64,000 nt of DNA, from the NCBI GenBank assembly GCA_000310025.1, contig FN649753.1, positions 979,985-1,043,984 of the forward strand. Direction: 5' to 3'. This DNA comes from Ectocarpus siliculosus. Its lineage: Eukaryota > Sar > Phaeophyceae > Ectocarpales > Ectocarpaceae. The translations under genes were made by a program, and so were the position numbers. The notes under the pieces are model-generated. The model was not told where the DNA came from and made no database searches. It was given only the letters and a program-made list of their open reading frames with translations. Of the stretch, positions 42,552-55,300 are shown piece after piece; position 1 is the stretch's first letter; the number at the start of each line of letters is the position of its first letter.

Positions 42552-45389
42552 ATGCGCGCCGATATCTTCTGGTCTGCTGTGTGGAGTTCTTGCTTCATCG
42601 GGGGCGTGATCCTCGGGAGCACCGGGCCAGCGAACACCTTGGCCTTCGGTTCATCATCACCAAGTCTTCGTGGAAGCAGTTCTGCTCAGACAAAGGTGTG
42701 TGTGGAGTAGAGAGAGAGAGAAAACAGCTCGTCCCCCGCGCATGGAATGTATGTCGTCAAGTTGTCGCGGGGGGAGCCAGCCGTCTGCAGCCCTGGCTGC
42801 CCCCGTCTGCCGTTGTCTTGCTTGGTGTTGATCTCGGGAATCATTCGCGGTTTGTCGTACATGTTGGGAAGACACAAGATGAGTGTTGCTACCTCCCGTA
42901 TGGGTGTGCAGCAGTAGTAACGACGATATATATACCTAGCCGCATCTAATGCCACAGGTCTGTCTGCTGTTGTGAGTTTTTGAACCGATGCCAATAATCT
43001 CCGTGCCTAAGATGGAAACGCGTCAAGTTGCTGCCGCCGCTGCTGCTGCTTTTGCTACTCACTGCCCCCTCCCATCCCACAACGAAAGGCCAATGCTTCT
43101 ACCGGGGCTGCTGACCGGTGGTGGTGCCAGATACCGCAGCGTGCACTCATAGCGGCATGTGTAGACTATATGGTTGCCATGGCCCTGAAGATCCGTGCGT
43201 CTCAAACAAACAGTTACTCATTCTTGTCCCCAACCCGTTTTGTCCTTCTGTATTCTGCTGTTGCTTCTGTCAACTCGGTCATCATCCTGCTGTGGCTGTC
43301 GCCGTTGCTGCTATCGTTGCCGCTGCTGTAGCGGTCACAGCCGTCTGAGACAACTGTCCAGCGCAAGGACGAGACCGTTGCTGCCGAAAAGGAGATGATC
43401 AACGAGACCGTTGCTGCCGAAAAGGAAATCAAAGGTGGGCAAACACAACCGAGCCCAGTGAGAGAACCACCATGCTGTCATTCTTGTGTGTATGTAGAGG
43501 AAACAAAGATAGGATCAGTTGTCTATAAAAAAGTTTCGACTCATACGGCTGCGACTCATCCGTGCTCAGTAGGTACACTTGCAGTTCTAATAAACACACC
43601 GTCGAATCTGAACACCGCTCTATGCAGTACTAGGGAGGGTCTCGACTCCGGCCAGCTCCGTATATTGTTCTCCGACAAGAACTACGTTTGTTTGCGTGCA
43701 CCACGTTTCTTACGGGCCTTCTTGTGTTCGCTCCCCTATCGTTAACAGCGCCAATCAGCTCCAAGCAGCAGGAGGAAGAAGAACCCGGCGCAACAGGGGG
43801 AGACGAAGACGCCGCTGCCTCCATCACCCCCACCACCAAGAACCGTTCCCTGGGTGATCTCGACTCCAGTTTGGACGAGAGTCTCCTTGACGACGAACAG
43901 GTGTGCGAGTCGTTGCTGTTGAATTCTGTGCACTGTAAGCATGCTTTGTATGTAGGCCAAAGTCAAGAGCAATCAAGCGCCTCCGAAAATCCCAAATGCG
44001 GCTCTTTTCACGCGATTCGAGTCTACCCGCTTGCGGGAGTCGAAAAGCAAAAAACATGGGTTAGCAGATTGCATGTATCGCCCATTGCAGGTGATCGATA
44101 ACACCAAACCATTAGACTCTTCTAGTCGACCCGTAAGTACCACCTGAGCAGTCTACAAAAGTGGTTTGGCCTTTGTCGATCAGCACAGGTCACGTTCACC
44201 GCCCAACCAATCCCAACACGAACCGACCATGTTCCTTTTGTTCTGGTCCACCCGTTCGTAACGCCAACTTGAAATTTTCATGTAAATTTGTTTTGCACTT
44301 ACAATTCCTCTACGGTAATGTACTTGACACGACCACCAATCAATCTATTCGGTCTGCCCCGAATACTCCGTCCACGTACGTACGTGACCCGTCAACAATA
44401 TGAAGCCATCGCTGAGTGCGTACGGTCTACCACGGAGCAAGATCGCCCAGCGAATCAAGAGGCTCAACGGAGGGCTGTGGGGCCCCACCGAGGAGGAAGA
44501 GAAAGAGATCGCCAAGGAACTAGCGGCTTTGCGCGAGGTACGCGCTTCTTTCCCCAAGGCTCGTCGATGAATTGTGCACAGCACGCCTTTGTTCCTCCAA
44601 GAATCGGCGATTATGTTGGCTCTTCGATACTCCATACGTGCATCGGCCTCTGAGCACCGATTTCCTCTTGAACGAAGGACCTGGGGAGCCTCGGCAGACA
44701 CAAAAGCATGATCTAGCCTTTCACCAGTGTTTTTACGCATCCCCTCATCAGCTGCAGTCAGTTGGATTACGCATGCATCTAACATGCAAAAAATACTGCT
44801 GTAATCTTCACGGAGAGCAAGTACATCTGACGACATAGAGTAGAGTTTTTTCGTTATTATATCCTCGACGTGCTTTCACAAGCTCTCGTCCGAACTGTTT
44901 CATCTCCAAAATAAAACGTCTTAACCGACAAGCTTGCCGCCCCCCCCCCCCCAAATCCCCCAAAAACCGGAGGAACCCCCCTCCTCCCCAGAAAAAAAAA
45001 AAATCCAGCTGCTCTACTACTCTTACCACTACCACTTCCAGGAAGGGGGAATGGCCTAAAGCTACCAAAAGCACAACTTCTGAACGGGGGAGGTGACTGA
45101 CGATGCNNNNNNNNNNNNNNNNNNNNNNNNNNNNNNNNNNNNNNNNNNNNNNNNNNNNNNNNNNNNNNNNNNNNNNNNNNNNNNNNNNNNNNNNNNNNNN
45201 NNNNNNCATTTCCAAAATAAAACTTTTTAACGGACAAGCTTCCCGCCCCCCCCCCCCGAAATCCCACAAAACCAGGAGGATCCCTCGTCGTCGCAAGAAG
45301 AAGAAGACATCGAGCTGCTCTACTACTCTTACGACTACGACTTCGAGGACGGCGGACTGTCGTACAGCTACGAGATGCACAACTTCTGA
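42552..45389 (+). CDS. Acidic protein of unknown function with plastid-type leader
   Basis: Proposed exons: 42552-42695, 43341-43434, 43749-43900, 44091-44132, 44406-44537 and 45276-45389; phases agree and give about 225 residues. The N-terminus (MRADIFWSAVWSSCFIGGVI) is a signal peptide ending near NTLA-FGSSSP, and the Phe at the cleavage point followed by Ser-rich sequence is the signal-plus-transit arrangement of plastid proteins in algae with red secondary plastids. The mature part has an exact 11-residue tandem repeat (ETVAAEKE...), an acidic Asp/Ser stretch (LDSSLDESLLDDEQ), a basic helix (RSKIAQRIKRLNGG) followed by TEEEEKEIAKEL, and a Tyr-rich acidic tail (LLYYSYDYDFEDGG) ending HNF. 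No family was recognised. The exon 5 start is uncertain (44406 or 44451). The last exon is read from the right side of the assembly gap. Confidence 0.62.
44900..45106 (+). other. Low-quality duplicate of the last exon left of the gap
   Basis: Matches 45207-45410 base for base apart from scattered miscalls and homopolymer changes (for example GACTACGACTTCGAGGAC becomes CACTACCACTTCCAGGAA). The frame is broken. This looks like the error-rich end of a contig that overlaps the next contig, not a biological repeat. Confidence 0.8.
45107..45206. other. Assembly gap (100 N)
   Basis: Exactly 100 N, a conventional placeholder. Matching sequence on both sides implies the true gap is zero or negative. 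Confidence 0.98.
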
Positions 45390-47440
45390 GCGGGGGAGGT
45401 GACTGACGATGCAAGCCGAGCCGGAGAGACGGTCAAGTGTCGGGCCGGTTGCTTCGAGCCTTCTCGGGTGGTTCTTCTTCGGCGATTTCGCCGATATACC
45501 GGGGGGTGCGCACAGTAGTGCCCGTTGAAAGGCCACGCACGGTGGGGGACGAGCATGTCGCACGCCCCTCTCTCCCCAACCATTCCTACCCTGGAAGAGT
45601 GGTTGGCGGAGAAGAGCGGGGGATAGGTCAACGGCACTCGGACGCTCTGGCAGGCGGAGTTCGCCTTTCTACATTGTTGCCCGTTCAGATGTTTTGTTCG
45701 TACAATGTGGTGGAATCGTTGTATAGAGAAGAGGAACAGAGTCCTATCTTTTGCCGGAAAACGTCAGCTCCCTTGGGATGGTTGACTTAGGAAATTGGAG
45801 GCTTGTAGCAAAACAAAAGACGTCGAGATAAGTGAGTAGACCTTGGCTCACTCTCGATCCGTGTTTTTCTGACCTACTCGTTCGTTGGCCAAATATATTA
45901 TTTTAAAGGGCCACAGCCTTGAGCCGTGGTTTCCTCTGGCTACTGTTGTGATGACTTTCGCGATCAGCGAAAAGTCTTTTTTGGCGCACCTTGTGTCCCC
46001 TTGGGGTCCACATACAATCACGGTTTATTTTTTTATGCCCTTGACGTGTGTTTACCTCCAAGAAAAGCGGAGCAAAAGCGAAGAGCTTCGTTATATTCAC
46101 TGTCTTGGTCTGAGGTTTTCTGTGGATGCGTACTACTGTATGTAAAGTGTTTGTTTTGTGCTGTGGATATGAGCGTCGCTATTTCGTTGTGAGGTGCACT
46201 TTTTTTCGTCGCGCTATCTGTTGTCGGTGTTATAAATCTTATTCTTGGCCCTTGCTGTGTCGTTTTCTCTTGTGGTGTAGATTTAGAACTGAATTGTCTC
46301 ACGCGTGCTTCAGGTTCTGCATGCATGCGTGTCGTGTTTGTTCTCCTGCAGTGGGTTTCCATATGACGGTGTTGCAGTCGGTTTTACAGATGACAGCAGT
46401 GTACTCGGGTACATCTGTGAAAGCTGGCGGAATAGTGGGATGTTTGCGCAGCCAGGCTCCTAGCGAGGTGGTGGGGACGGGAGGTACTAGTCGTGGTTGT
46501 GTTCCGTGCCTGCCCTTCCCTGGTCTCCAGAGAGAAGCAGGAGAAGGCGCATGCCATGATGATGATACCCATCGCGTTGTAGGTGTAATGATGGTTTGGG
46601 GTTGGGGGTTTGGGTGGGGGACCATGGTGTCCTTGGACATGACGGTGGCACGGTTGTACAGTACAAAATGGAAACAAAAAACACGCTCGCGACTACATAG
46701 TCAGCAGGAAACCCGAATTTGGTATCATTGAGGTACTGCGTCGAAACGTGCTGGGGGGGGAGTTCGGTCGAATCCCCGACATCTTCGATCGTTTTCGATG
46801 CACACCCTCGACCCATCTGTCTGCAGTTACTGTGCGAAAGAAAAATTACATCCGTTCTTCCTTCGCGCTGTGTTGCTGCGGCGTGTCGCTCTCTCCAAGG
46901 TTTGTGGACTGATGGAGACGGGCCTTAAGGGGTCATCGGTTGTAAATCTCTCATCTACCACAAAGAACATTTGCTGCTACTGTTGTTGCTTCGTACAAGT
47001 CGTACGTAGTTTGGTGTTTATTTTGCCGTCCTTGGTGGCAAGGTAGCAGGTGAAATCATTCTTGTTGGCACGGAAACTTTATGCTCAACCACCCAGCTCA
47101 TCTTCAAACACGGCCCCCGTTGGGAGCGCGACAAAAACCGTGGCCGTGAACTAGGCCTAGACTCTACAAATACAAATTCTGAAGTTTAAACTTCAGGCTC
47201 ATCGGACCACGAGGAAATCAAATTCATCATGCAAAGCGCAAACAACATAAACACACGCGGACGCACGACGGACTTTTGTGCCTTCCCGCAGCGTTCTTCA
47301 TGCAGACCGGAAGCTTCAACAAACAAACCACGAGGATTCAAAGCACGGGCCGGTGTTTGACAGGCGAAAGAAACAAGACCCTTGATCTCCCACCCACCCC
47401 CGTCCTCTTCTTAAGAGCCGGAATCTCCCTGCGCTGGGTT
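45390..47440. other. Intergenic, no gene supported
   Basis: The first few hundred bases are probably the 3' untranslated region of the plastid-leader gene. The rest is T-rich with scattered short frames, none with a recognisable motif. The end should hold the COG8 3' untranslated region (minus strand). Confidence 0.4.
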
Positions 47441-47562
47441 TCAAGCCAACGCCGCCGCCGTCCCTGCCTCTTCCCCCCCCTCCACTAGCTCCGCCGCCTT
47501 CGACTTGAGCGGCACCTCCTCCCCTGCCGCTCCTCCCCCTCCTTCTGTGTCGGCAACAACAA

Positions 47563-47602
<40 letters not shown>

Positions 47603-50600
47603 TGCCGCATCCTCAGCCTTGCCTGCGGCCGGAGGACTGGTCGGCGGGAGCGGCGTAGACAACGCCACCGCCCCTGATGCGGCGGCCGTTGTTGCTGAAG
47701 ATGCCGATGCTGGCTGCGACACCGCCCCCGCCGCTCCCGGCGAAGTCGTTATCGTGGCTGTCGGGGTCGGCGGGGCAGAAGGCGCCGCTGGCGCTGGCGC
47801 TGGCACTGGAGGTGGTGGTGGTGGCTCGTAGATACCGAGGCTCTGCAAGGCGTTAGGCGGCAGTCGCGATGGTTGTGTGGTGTGGGCGATGCCCGTGTTA
47901 GCATTATGTACTGCAGGCCTTGTCGTGTCAATGTCGGCGGTTGTAATTGTTGGATTACCGATTGGGGTAGGCGGGGATGGCGGCAGAAGGAAACAAACGT
48001 GGCGAGGCCGAAAAAACAGCGCGCCAAGGGTGGACGGTAGTGATTCCACGCAGGGAAAATCGAAAGAGCGACTCGCTGGGAAGTTCGACGACGCGGCGCC
48101 CGCAACGGAGCACGACACATTCATGCAATTTCGTGTCCGCGACCTTTTGTTTGCGGGGATGTGAGAAGGAAGATAGATGCGCACTTCGGAGGATCTTGGA
48201 AGCGAACTCACTGCCGCTGACCCCGCAGAACATGTATGCTTTGTCAACTGTTACTATAGAACAGACGTCTTTTACACCAGACGCGCAAGCCACCAATCCC
48301 CCTCCTCCGCCACATACCGCAGCCTTTTTCCAGGAAAAAACAAAACAGGCCAAGGTGGTCATGGTAAACCGGCACGTAAACCTCGACAACCACACTCCTT
48401 GTCCTTGCACCAGGACCGCGCGAAGATGAACCCCCCCCCTATTTGTTTGTTGCCCACCTCCAAAGACCCCAAAAGCCGAGCACGCAGCTTCTCCGCCCTC
48501 TCCCCCGTCGTCACGGCTTTCCCGCCATCGCCGTTAGCAGCGGCGGACGAGGTCTCACCGAACAGGGCCGCGAAGCACAGGGCCAGGTGAGGCACCGCTT
48601 GCTCCGCGAGGGCATCGCAGGCCAGCCCCAAGGCACGAAAGGTGGTGTTGACGTGCAGCTCTCCTCCGTTCCCAGCCGCGGCCCCCCCTCCTCTCCCCGA
48701 AGGAGGGCCACTGCCGACACCACCCTGCGTGTCGTGGGGGGGGGGGGGGGGTGCGCAGATTGCAACAAGAACAAAACAAAATCAGTGGTAGCGTTTTCTT
48801 GCGCACAGGTAGATGCTTGCGGCAGAGACAGGTAGCAGCAGAAAAAACGACAAGAGAGTGGCGGTCGTAAACTTACGCGGCAAAGATCTACACGGGGACT
48901 GTGCTTACCGTTGCAGTCGGCGACCCCGAGTTGGGTACGGAGGCAGAGGCGGCGGCCGCGTTGGTCCTCAAGGTGGTCTTCTTTAGCTCCGCCAGGCCGC
49001 GGAAGGCGTCGGTGAAGGAGAGCACCAGGGCGTCCGCCAGCCGGCCTTCAACGGAAGAAGGGAGGCACTATCGTAGCAGCAGCAGTCGCGGTTGGCGGAA
49101 AAACGGAAGCAGCAGGAAGTGTTGGTCATCATCGCCGTCGTCGTCATCGTAGTCGATAATAGTTTGGTCGTTGCTGAAGTCGATGTGCAGGTTGTTCTCA
49201 TCGTTGTCTAGTTTCTCTAGTTGGTTGCAATTGTTGGCTCGAGGCGGTTGCATAGACAAGGTCGCGGCTGGTACACAACACGTCGTATCAACTTTCGTGA
49301 CCATTCGCCCCGCTCCCTGCTACTGCACCCGCGACCAGTCTCTCTCTACAGCAGCGCTCGGCCGGATGGGCCGATCACCAAGGAATAACTTCCGCGGTGA
49401 GGAACGAAGCCCGAACACAGAGGCACAAAAAAAAAAGGGAAGGACAATATCCGACTAAATATGTGCCGCGTTTGCTTCAGATCTGCTTCTCAAGTTACGG
49501 TGGTGCTTCAGATGCACGCTTGCATCAAGGCACGAACCGGGGACATGGCCTTCGCGCACACGGGTTACAACACAGAGCCGTTAGTCCCTCAAAACCGGCC
49601 ATAGCCTGGCCCTTCAAGAAACAGAAATAACGAAAGAGGAGATGGACGCCTCAAACTACAACAGGGCGCCGCCACGGCCTTAAAAACAAGAACAAAATGA
49701 AACATTTTCCCACCTCCCGCAGCTGATTGAATGACGTTAGCACCAGGTTCAGCAGCCGCGCCACCGGCGGGAACGCCATCAGGGACCGAGGAGGGGGAGG
49801 GATCCCCCCGTCCCCCCCGTACAGCGCCGCCCTCCTTTCCGCCTCGGCAGCGGCAGCGGCAGCGCCGGCGCCGCTCGTGCCGTGCCCGTTGGCAGGGCCG
49901 CCACGGGACGTTGTGATCGTCGATCTGTCCGGGACGTGGAGGAGGGAGGCGCCGTTGCCTCCGGCAGCCTCGATGGCTGTCGCGTGGATGAGGGGATTGG
50001 TGGATAGGGGGCAGCGTGAAAAAACACTATAATTGCGGCTGAAAAACTACTATCGGTGTGAAAAAACACAAGCGGCGTAAAAAACAAACTATGGCAGTAG
50101 CGTGAAAACCACTGTAAGTGGCGTGAACTGAACGCTCGCCGTGATGTGTTCTTCCATGTCCGGACCCTCGTGTTTCTCGGTGTTACGTATTCTGTCCGGC
50201 CAAGCCCAGTCATGCGAAAACCCAAGGGCGGTAGGGAGTCCGTACGAGCTCACACCAAAGACGGCACATTCAAGGTAGCAGCGACAGAGGCGGCGAGATT
50301 TCGTTGTACCGGCAACATCTCGAAGAGTCACCACGAACTCGGCGGACGCCGTCGCCCACTGCGCCGCCGCCGCGCCGCTGACCCTCTCTTCGAAAACTGG
50401 CACCAGCAACCCCCGGAAGTCCGTGCCCAGCCTCCCCATGCTCGCCCCGAAGAACATGCACTGGAACGCACCCGCCACCCGCGGGGAACGACGACAAGGG
50501 TAGCGGAAGGAGACAGAACAAAAGAAATGAGTGCGTGAAAAGTGAGGAGAGGCGGGGGGCAACGTGCACTCGGATACAGACGCGGCTGAGTTGTTGTTGT

Positions 50601-52093
50601 TGTTGTTGTTGTTTTGTTATTTGTTTTGTTGTTTTGTTATTGTTGTGGTTTTGAAGAGCAACCACATACTCAGAAGACAGCAGCAGCAAAATCAACTCAG
50701 TAGTTTTTGAAGAGCAACCACATACCCAGACGACAGCAGCAGCAAAAGCAACACAGTAGTTTTGAAGAGCAACCACATACACCCAGAGGACAACAGCAGA
50801 ACAAACGCAACAACAACAACAACAACCACAGCCACTGAAGCAGCACCACACAACATGATCGCACACACAAACCTCTTCCAAGAGGCTCCTCAGCAAACCT
50901 CCGTCCTCGACGAGGGGTAGAAGGCCCTTCAGCTGCTCCACAAACGCGCTAACTCTCCGGAGCAGCCACAGCGACAAGATATCCCCGCTGCTTTCCCCAA
51001 CACAGCGGACGAAATGCGGTGACGGAAATTGGGGTGGTGGTGGCAGGCGGGAGGGGTGGGGGGTGCGTAAGCTCATGATTTGCATGTCTTACATTGAGCA
51101 CGCGTCCTCGCGAGGATAGAACATTGTCAAAACGGGGGGGGGGGGGGTCAAGAATAACATAATAGGGGTTGTATTGTCTGTGTGCGCGCGTGTTATTTTT
51201 TACTAGGACCCATCGCGCTAGATTAATCGATTGATCCATGGAAACGACTTGAAACGTTAACGTTAGACTCATAGGGCAGGGGCACAAACGCGAAACACGC
51301 CGTGCTTTTTGAAATACTTGGAATGAACGTGATGTCTTTATTCGCTTACAACGAGTGACACGGGGTATTGCGGTATGCATATCACAAACAAGGGGAAAGG
51401 GGGTGGAAGGAACCGGCTGTTCTTCGCAGCCTGACAATCATCCTAACCCTTCTCAGCCACGAGACTAGTCACCGCGCCAGCCGCTTGCGGCGATTGAGCC
51501 GCTTCCTACGTCTTGCCACGTCCGATCATGTACAACGTTGCACTGTACATTTTTGACTGTGTGTCATCCCATTGGAATCACCTATTTCCTCATCACCCAG
51601 CAGGAGCAGCAGCAAAGGTCTCACCTGTCTCGTCCGCTACCGGTGGTCAACCCTTCGCCCACACGGGGCGAGGAAACCGCCGACTGACGCGCGGCTGTTG
51701 CCGACCCTCCGCCGCTCCCTTCCACAGACAGAAAAATGGCCCTGAACTGTGTAGCCACCTCGAACCACTGCGATCGACAGCTCTCGATCAGGTCCATGAG
51801 AGCCTGTCAAGTCAAGGACGCACAACCGACGGTAATATCGGTTACAGAGTAGAGAGGCGATACCGTTATACGTCATCCCCACTTCAACGAGATTGTCGTA
51901 GGCACGCCTGGAATGACACACAACTTCCATGGCGGCACTGCTGCTGCTGCTGCTGCTGCTGCTGCTTCGTCAGGAGGCCTACCCACCACGAGTTCGCTTC
52001 GTGCCGCAAAGATGCGATGCACTCTCGTGTACACCCGCCGGTCTGACCTCTTGACCGCTTGGAACAACATTAACAACAACGACGACAACGACG

Positions 52094-52127
<34 letters not shown>

Positions 52128-52260
52128 GCAAAACGACTCGAGCCACTTGCGCGATATCCAGCCGGTGGCCAAGTACACCACGTACACACCCGTTCCCTGT
52201 CCCCCCCCTTGCAAACCTGGTAAGGACCCGAAGAAGCCGTGTTTGCTGCCGCGCCGAGCG

Positions 52261-52310
<50 letters not shown>

Positions 52311-55300
52311 AAGTCGCCCCCGCCCCCGTGGCCGCCTGCCCGGCTAGCGGCGTCGGCTAACCAAGCATCTCTAGCCTCCAAGAAATCCACCTATTTACAT
52401 ACACACCATCGGAAGATCGAGTTTCAATGCAGCGCCGGGACATTGGAGTGGATTTTTTCGCAAGACATATAAGAACGAACAAGATCGAAGAGACCATCAG
52501 CAGTCGTGACGACACACACCACTCAAGCTTCGGTCGGGGCCAGGAGAAACGCCGCTCGTGGGTTTCCACAATATCTTCTCTCCGTCTCGGGGTCGCGAAG
52601 TGGTTTGTTTCTTGCAACCTTTTTTGTCGCACACACACGTTTTCTGTGTTCGGCCGAACTGAGACTGACGTCTTTGCATTGGTCAGCCGGTTAGCGCGGT
52701 CGATGAAAAAAAACAAAAACACCCAGCCACACGCGCGCGTGCGACCCTCCATCACGAGGCCCCGGCTCACGGCCTTAAGAAGCGTTTCCCCGTTCTTAGC
52801 CGCACTGACACTGGCCTCTTAGCATTGGTCAGCCGGATACAGCAGCGCGGTTGGTGCTGAAAACAAAGACAAACACACAATCTCTAACGTCCAATCTCCT
52901 CCGCGGAACCCCGTGCCGGGGGGGGAGCCCGCAGACAAGAAAGCGGTGTACGCAGCGGTCATGGTCCCGCCTCACAGACGGAACGCGCGCACTCTTGGCC
53001 CCGCTTCAAAGACGGAACGGACGTCTTCTTCTCTTCCGTCAGTCAGATAGCGCGGTCGATGCTCACTCCAAGACACACGCACCACAGGCACACACACAAC
53101 GCACACACCTGAAGCTTCATTTCCACGAGCGCGAGCTGCCGCTGGCTGACACCACCTCCTCCGATCTTGGCGGCTCCCATCGCCGCCACTTCTCGCTTGC
53201 TGCCGCTGCCGCCGCCGCCGTTGCTGTTCTTCAGCGGCGACCCCTTGGCATCTACGTCTGCCTTACGCGCTAGTGCCCGCTGCCGCTGCTTCTTTTTCTC
53301 GGTCTTCTCCTCGAGGGCAAGGATCTCCAGGCGCCGCAGGCAGGATACGACCTGTTTGGTTTGATACATGATTTAGATTTTTTTTGCCGTACGGTCGTGG
53401 CTCGGAAATGAGAGGGTGGTGTGACAAAGGCCCTTGACCCTGTTGTACCGTAATGATAGGGTACCCAACATACTTAGCGGGTCGAGTCCGTGACTACCGA
53501 TTTTGACACCCTTGTATTGGAGGCCCTCTCTTATAACGTACCCTCCTATGTCGGAGCCAAGACTGAACCAGAACGTCTCGGGATCACTCATGAGCATGCA
53601 CAAGGTCCTGCCAGCTTGCCCTGCCGAAACGATGCAGTCTACTGCCAATGCAGCGCGACGTGGTGGTGGGTAGCTGACTTGGAGGGCAACCACCATAGTT
53701 TCGGAGCCTGGGATAGAGATACACATGCGGGTCCTGAAGCGGCTCCGACATCATACACAGGACGCAATCTTTGGTCTGTATACCGTGGGTTGTTGCATGA
53801 CGTAAGACGACACATTCCCTGGGCGGGTTTTCAAAGCTCGATTTCTCCACGACAAACATGATGCCAAAACAGCAGTGTGAAGCATTTTCTCAAACCTCTC
53901 GACGAGATGGATTCGATGCCACATTCTCGGCACTGCCACTCTTTTCAGCTGCAGAGTAATCGAGATTTTGAGAAACAGTCCAGGGGGTGTGGTACCTTAC
54001 ATCATATCACCTACGGTAGTACTGCGATGATGGTTTTCGGGCTCTGATACCCGAATGGTAGATCCCACGCCGTCGCACGCCAGATTAACTTTCTCAGTTG
54101 CAGGCGCAGCAGCAACAACTAATGTACTACCACCGTGCGCCAAAACACGGGCACAGACGTACCTGCAGACAGCTGGTTAGCTGGATGGGGCCACGGAGCT
54201 TGGCGACCAGCCTCTCTTGCAACCCCCTCGCGCTCTCTCGCACCTCCTCCACGATCATCTTGATCACGCCTTTTGTTGGGTTGATGCACACGGCGCGAGA
54301 GCGGTAGAGGGGACGGCGGCAGGATGGACGAAATGTTAATTCACGCAGCGTGGCCGCGAACATCAGCGTTTCCACCCGAAAGTATCCACACTTGCTGCAG
54401 CCGTCGCTGTACATCAGGTCGTGCCCAGCTCTTGCCGCCGCAAGATTCAGCGCGCCATCAGATGGACCAGTGCCCTCAGTGACAGCCGTCGCTGTACACC
54501 GTAGGTTGCGCGAAACTCTTCCCATTGAACCGCCTGAGCTCATGACCTATATTCACATGTTAAGTTTCACGTACCTGGGAGGTGTCCCTCGATGGGCTCG
54601 TCTTTCGCTGCGGTATCCCCTCCGACGCTAACACAGAAAGAGGAGGGGAGCGGGGCAGGAAACAAGAGAACGGCAGAGAGAAGAGAGAGAGGGGGGGGCA
54701 AACATAGCGAGGCAAACAAGACGTGCTCAGCAAACGATGCCTCGTGTGTAGGGAGCCACCACCTTGAACAGGTCTAACCGAGTATTTTGAAACGGTGGGG
54801 TATTCCTCGCGTCACTCAGTGGGATGTTCCGGTCTGCCTCTTTGGCTTCAGAACGCTGACGCCAAAATCAACGCCAGCGCGCTTATACGCACCCCCCCTT
54901 GCTCAGGAGGTGGACGCATGGGCCCAGAAAGAAGAAGATACATCGAAGGCAAACGTTGGGAACGTACAAGTAGAAAAGGAGTTCACTGAGGACGAGGTTG
55001 AGGCGTGTGTGAGCAAGCTGCAGTGCCAAAAAGCAGCAGGGGCGGATGGAATAGTCAACGAGTTCATGAAGTTTGGGGGGAAGGGGATGTTCCAGCTGTT
55101 GGTACTGCTGTACAACTGGGTGTGGAAAAACGAGTATGCGCCAAGTAGATGGAGGGAAGGAGTGGTTGTGAACTTGTTTAAGAAAGGAGACAAGACTGGC
55201 CCAGGAAACTACAGGGGTATCACACTGTTGAACACAGGAGGAAAAGTGTTTTGTTAGCTGCTGAACGATAGGATAGTGGGAGTATCGGAGAAGGAACGTA

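Noticed and set aside
47505-47831. Plus-strand Ala/Gly-rich protein
   Set aside because: It is the antisense shadow of the low-complexity COG8 tail.
51880-51907. A micro-exon in COG8 (RAYDNLVE-like)
   Set aside because: Exons 6 and 7 join in phase without it, and the COG8 alignment has no room for extra residues at that point.
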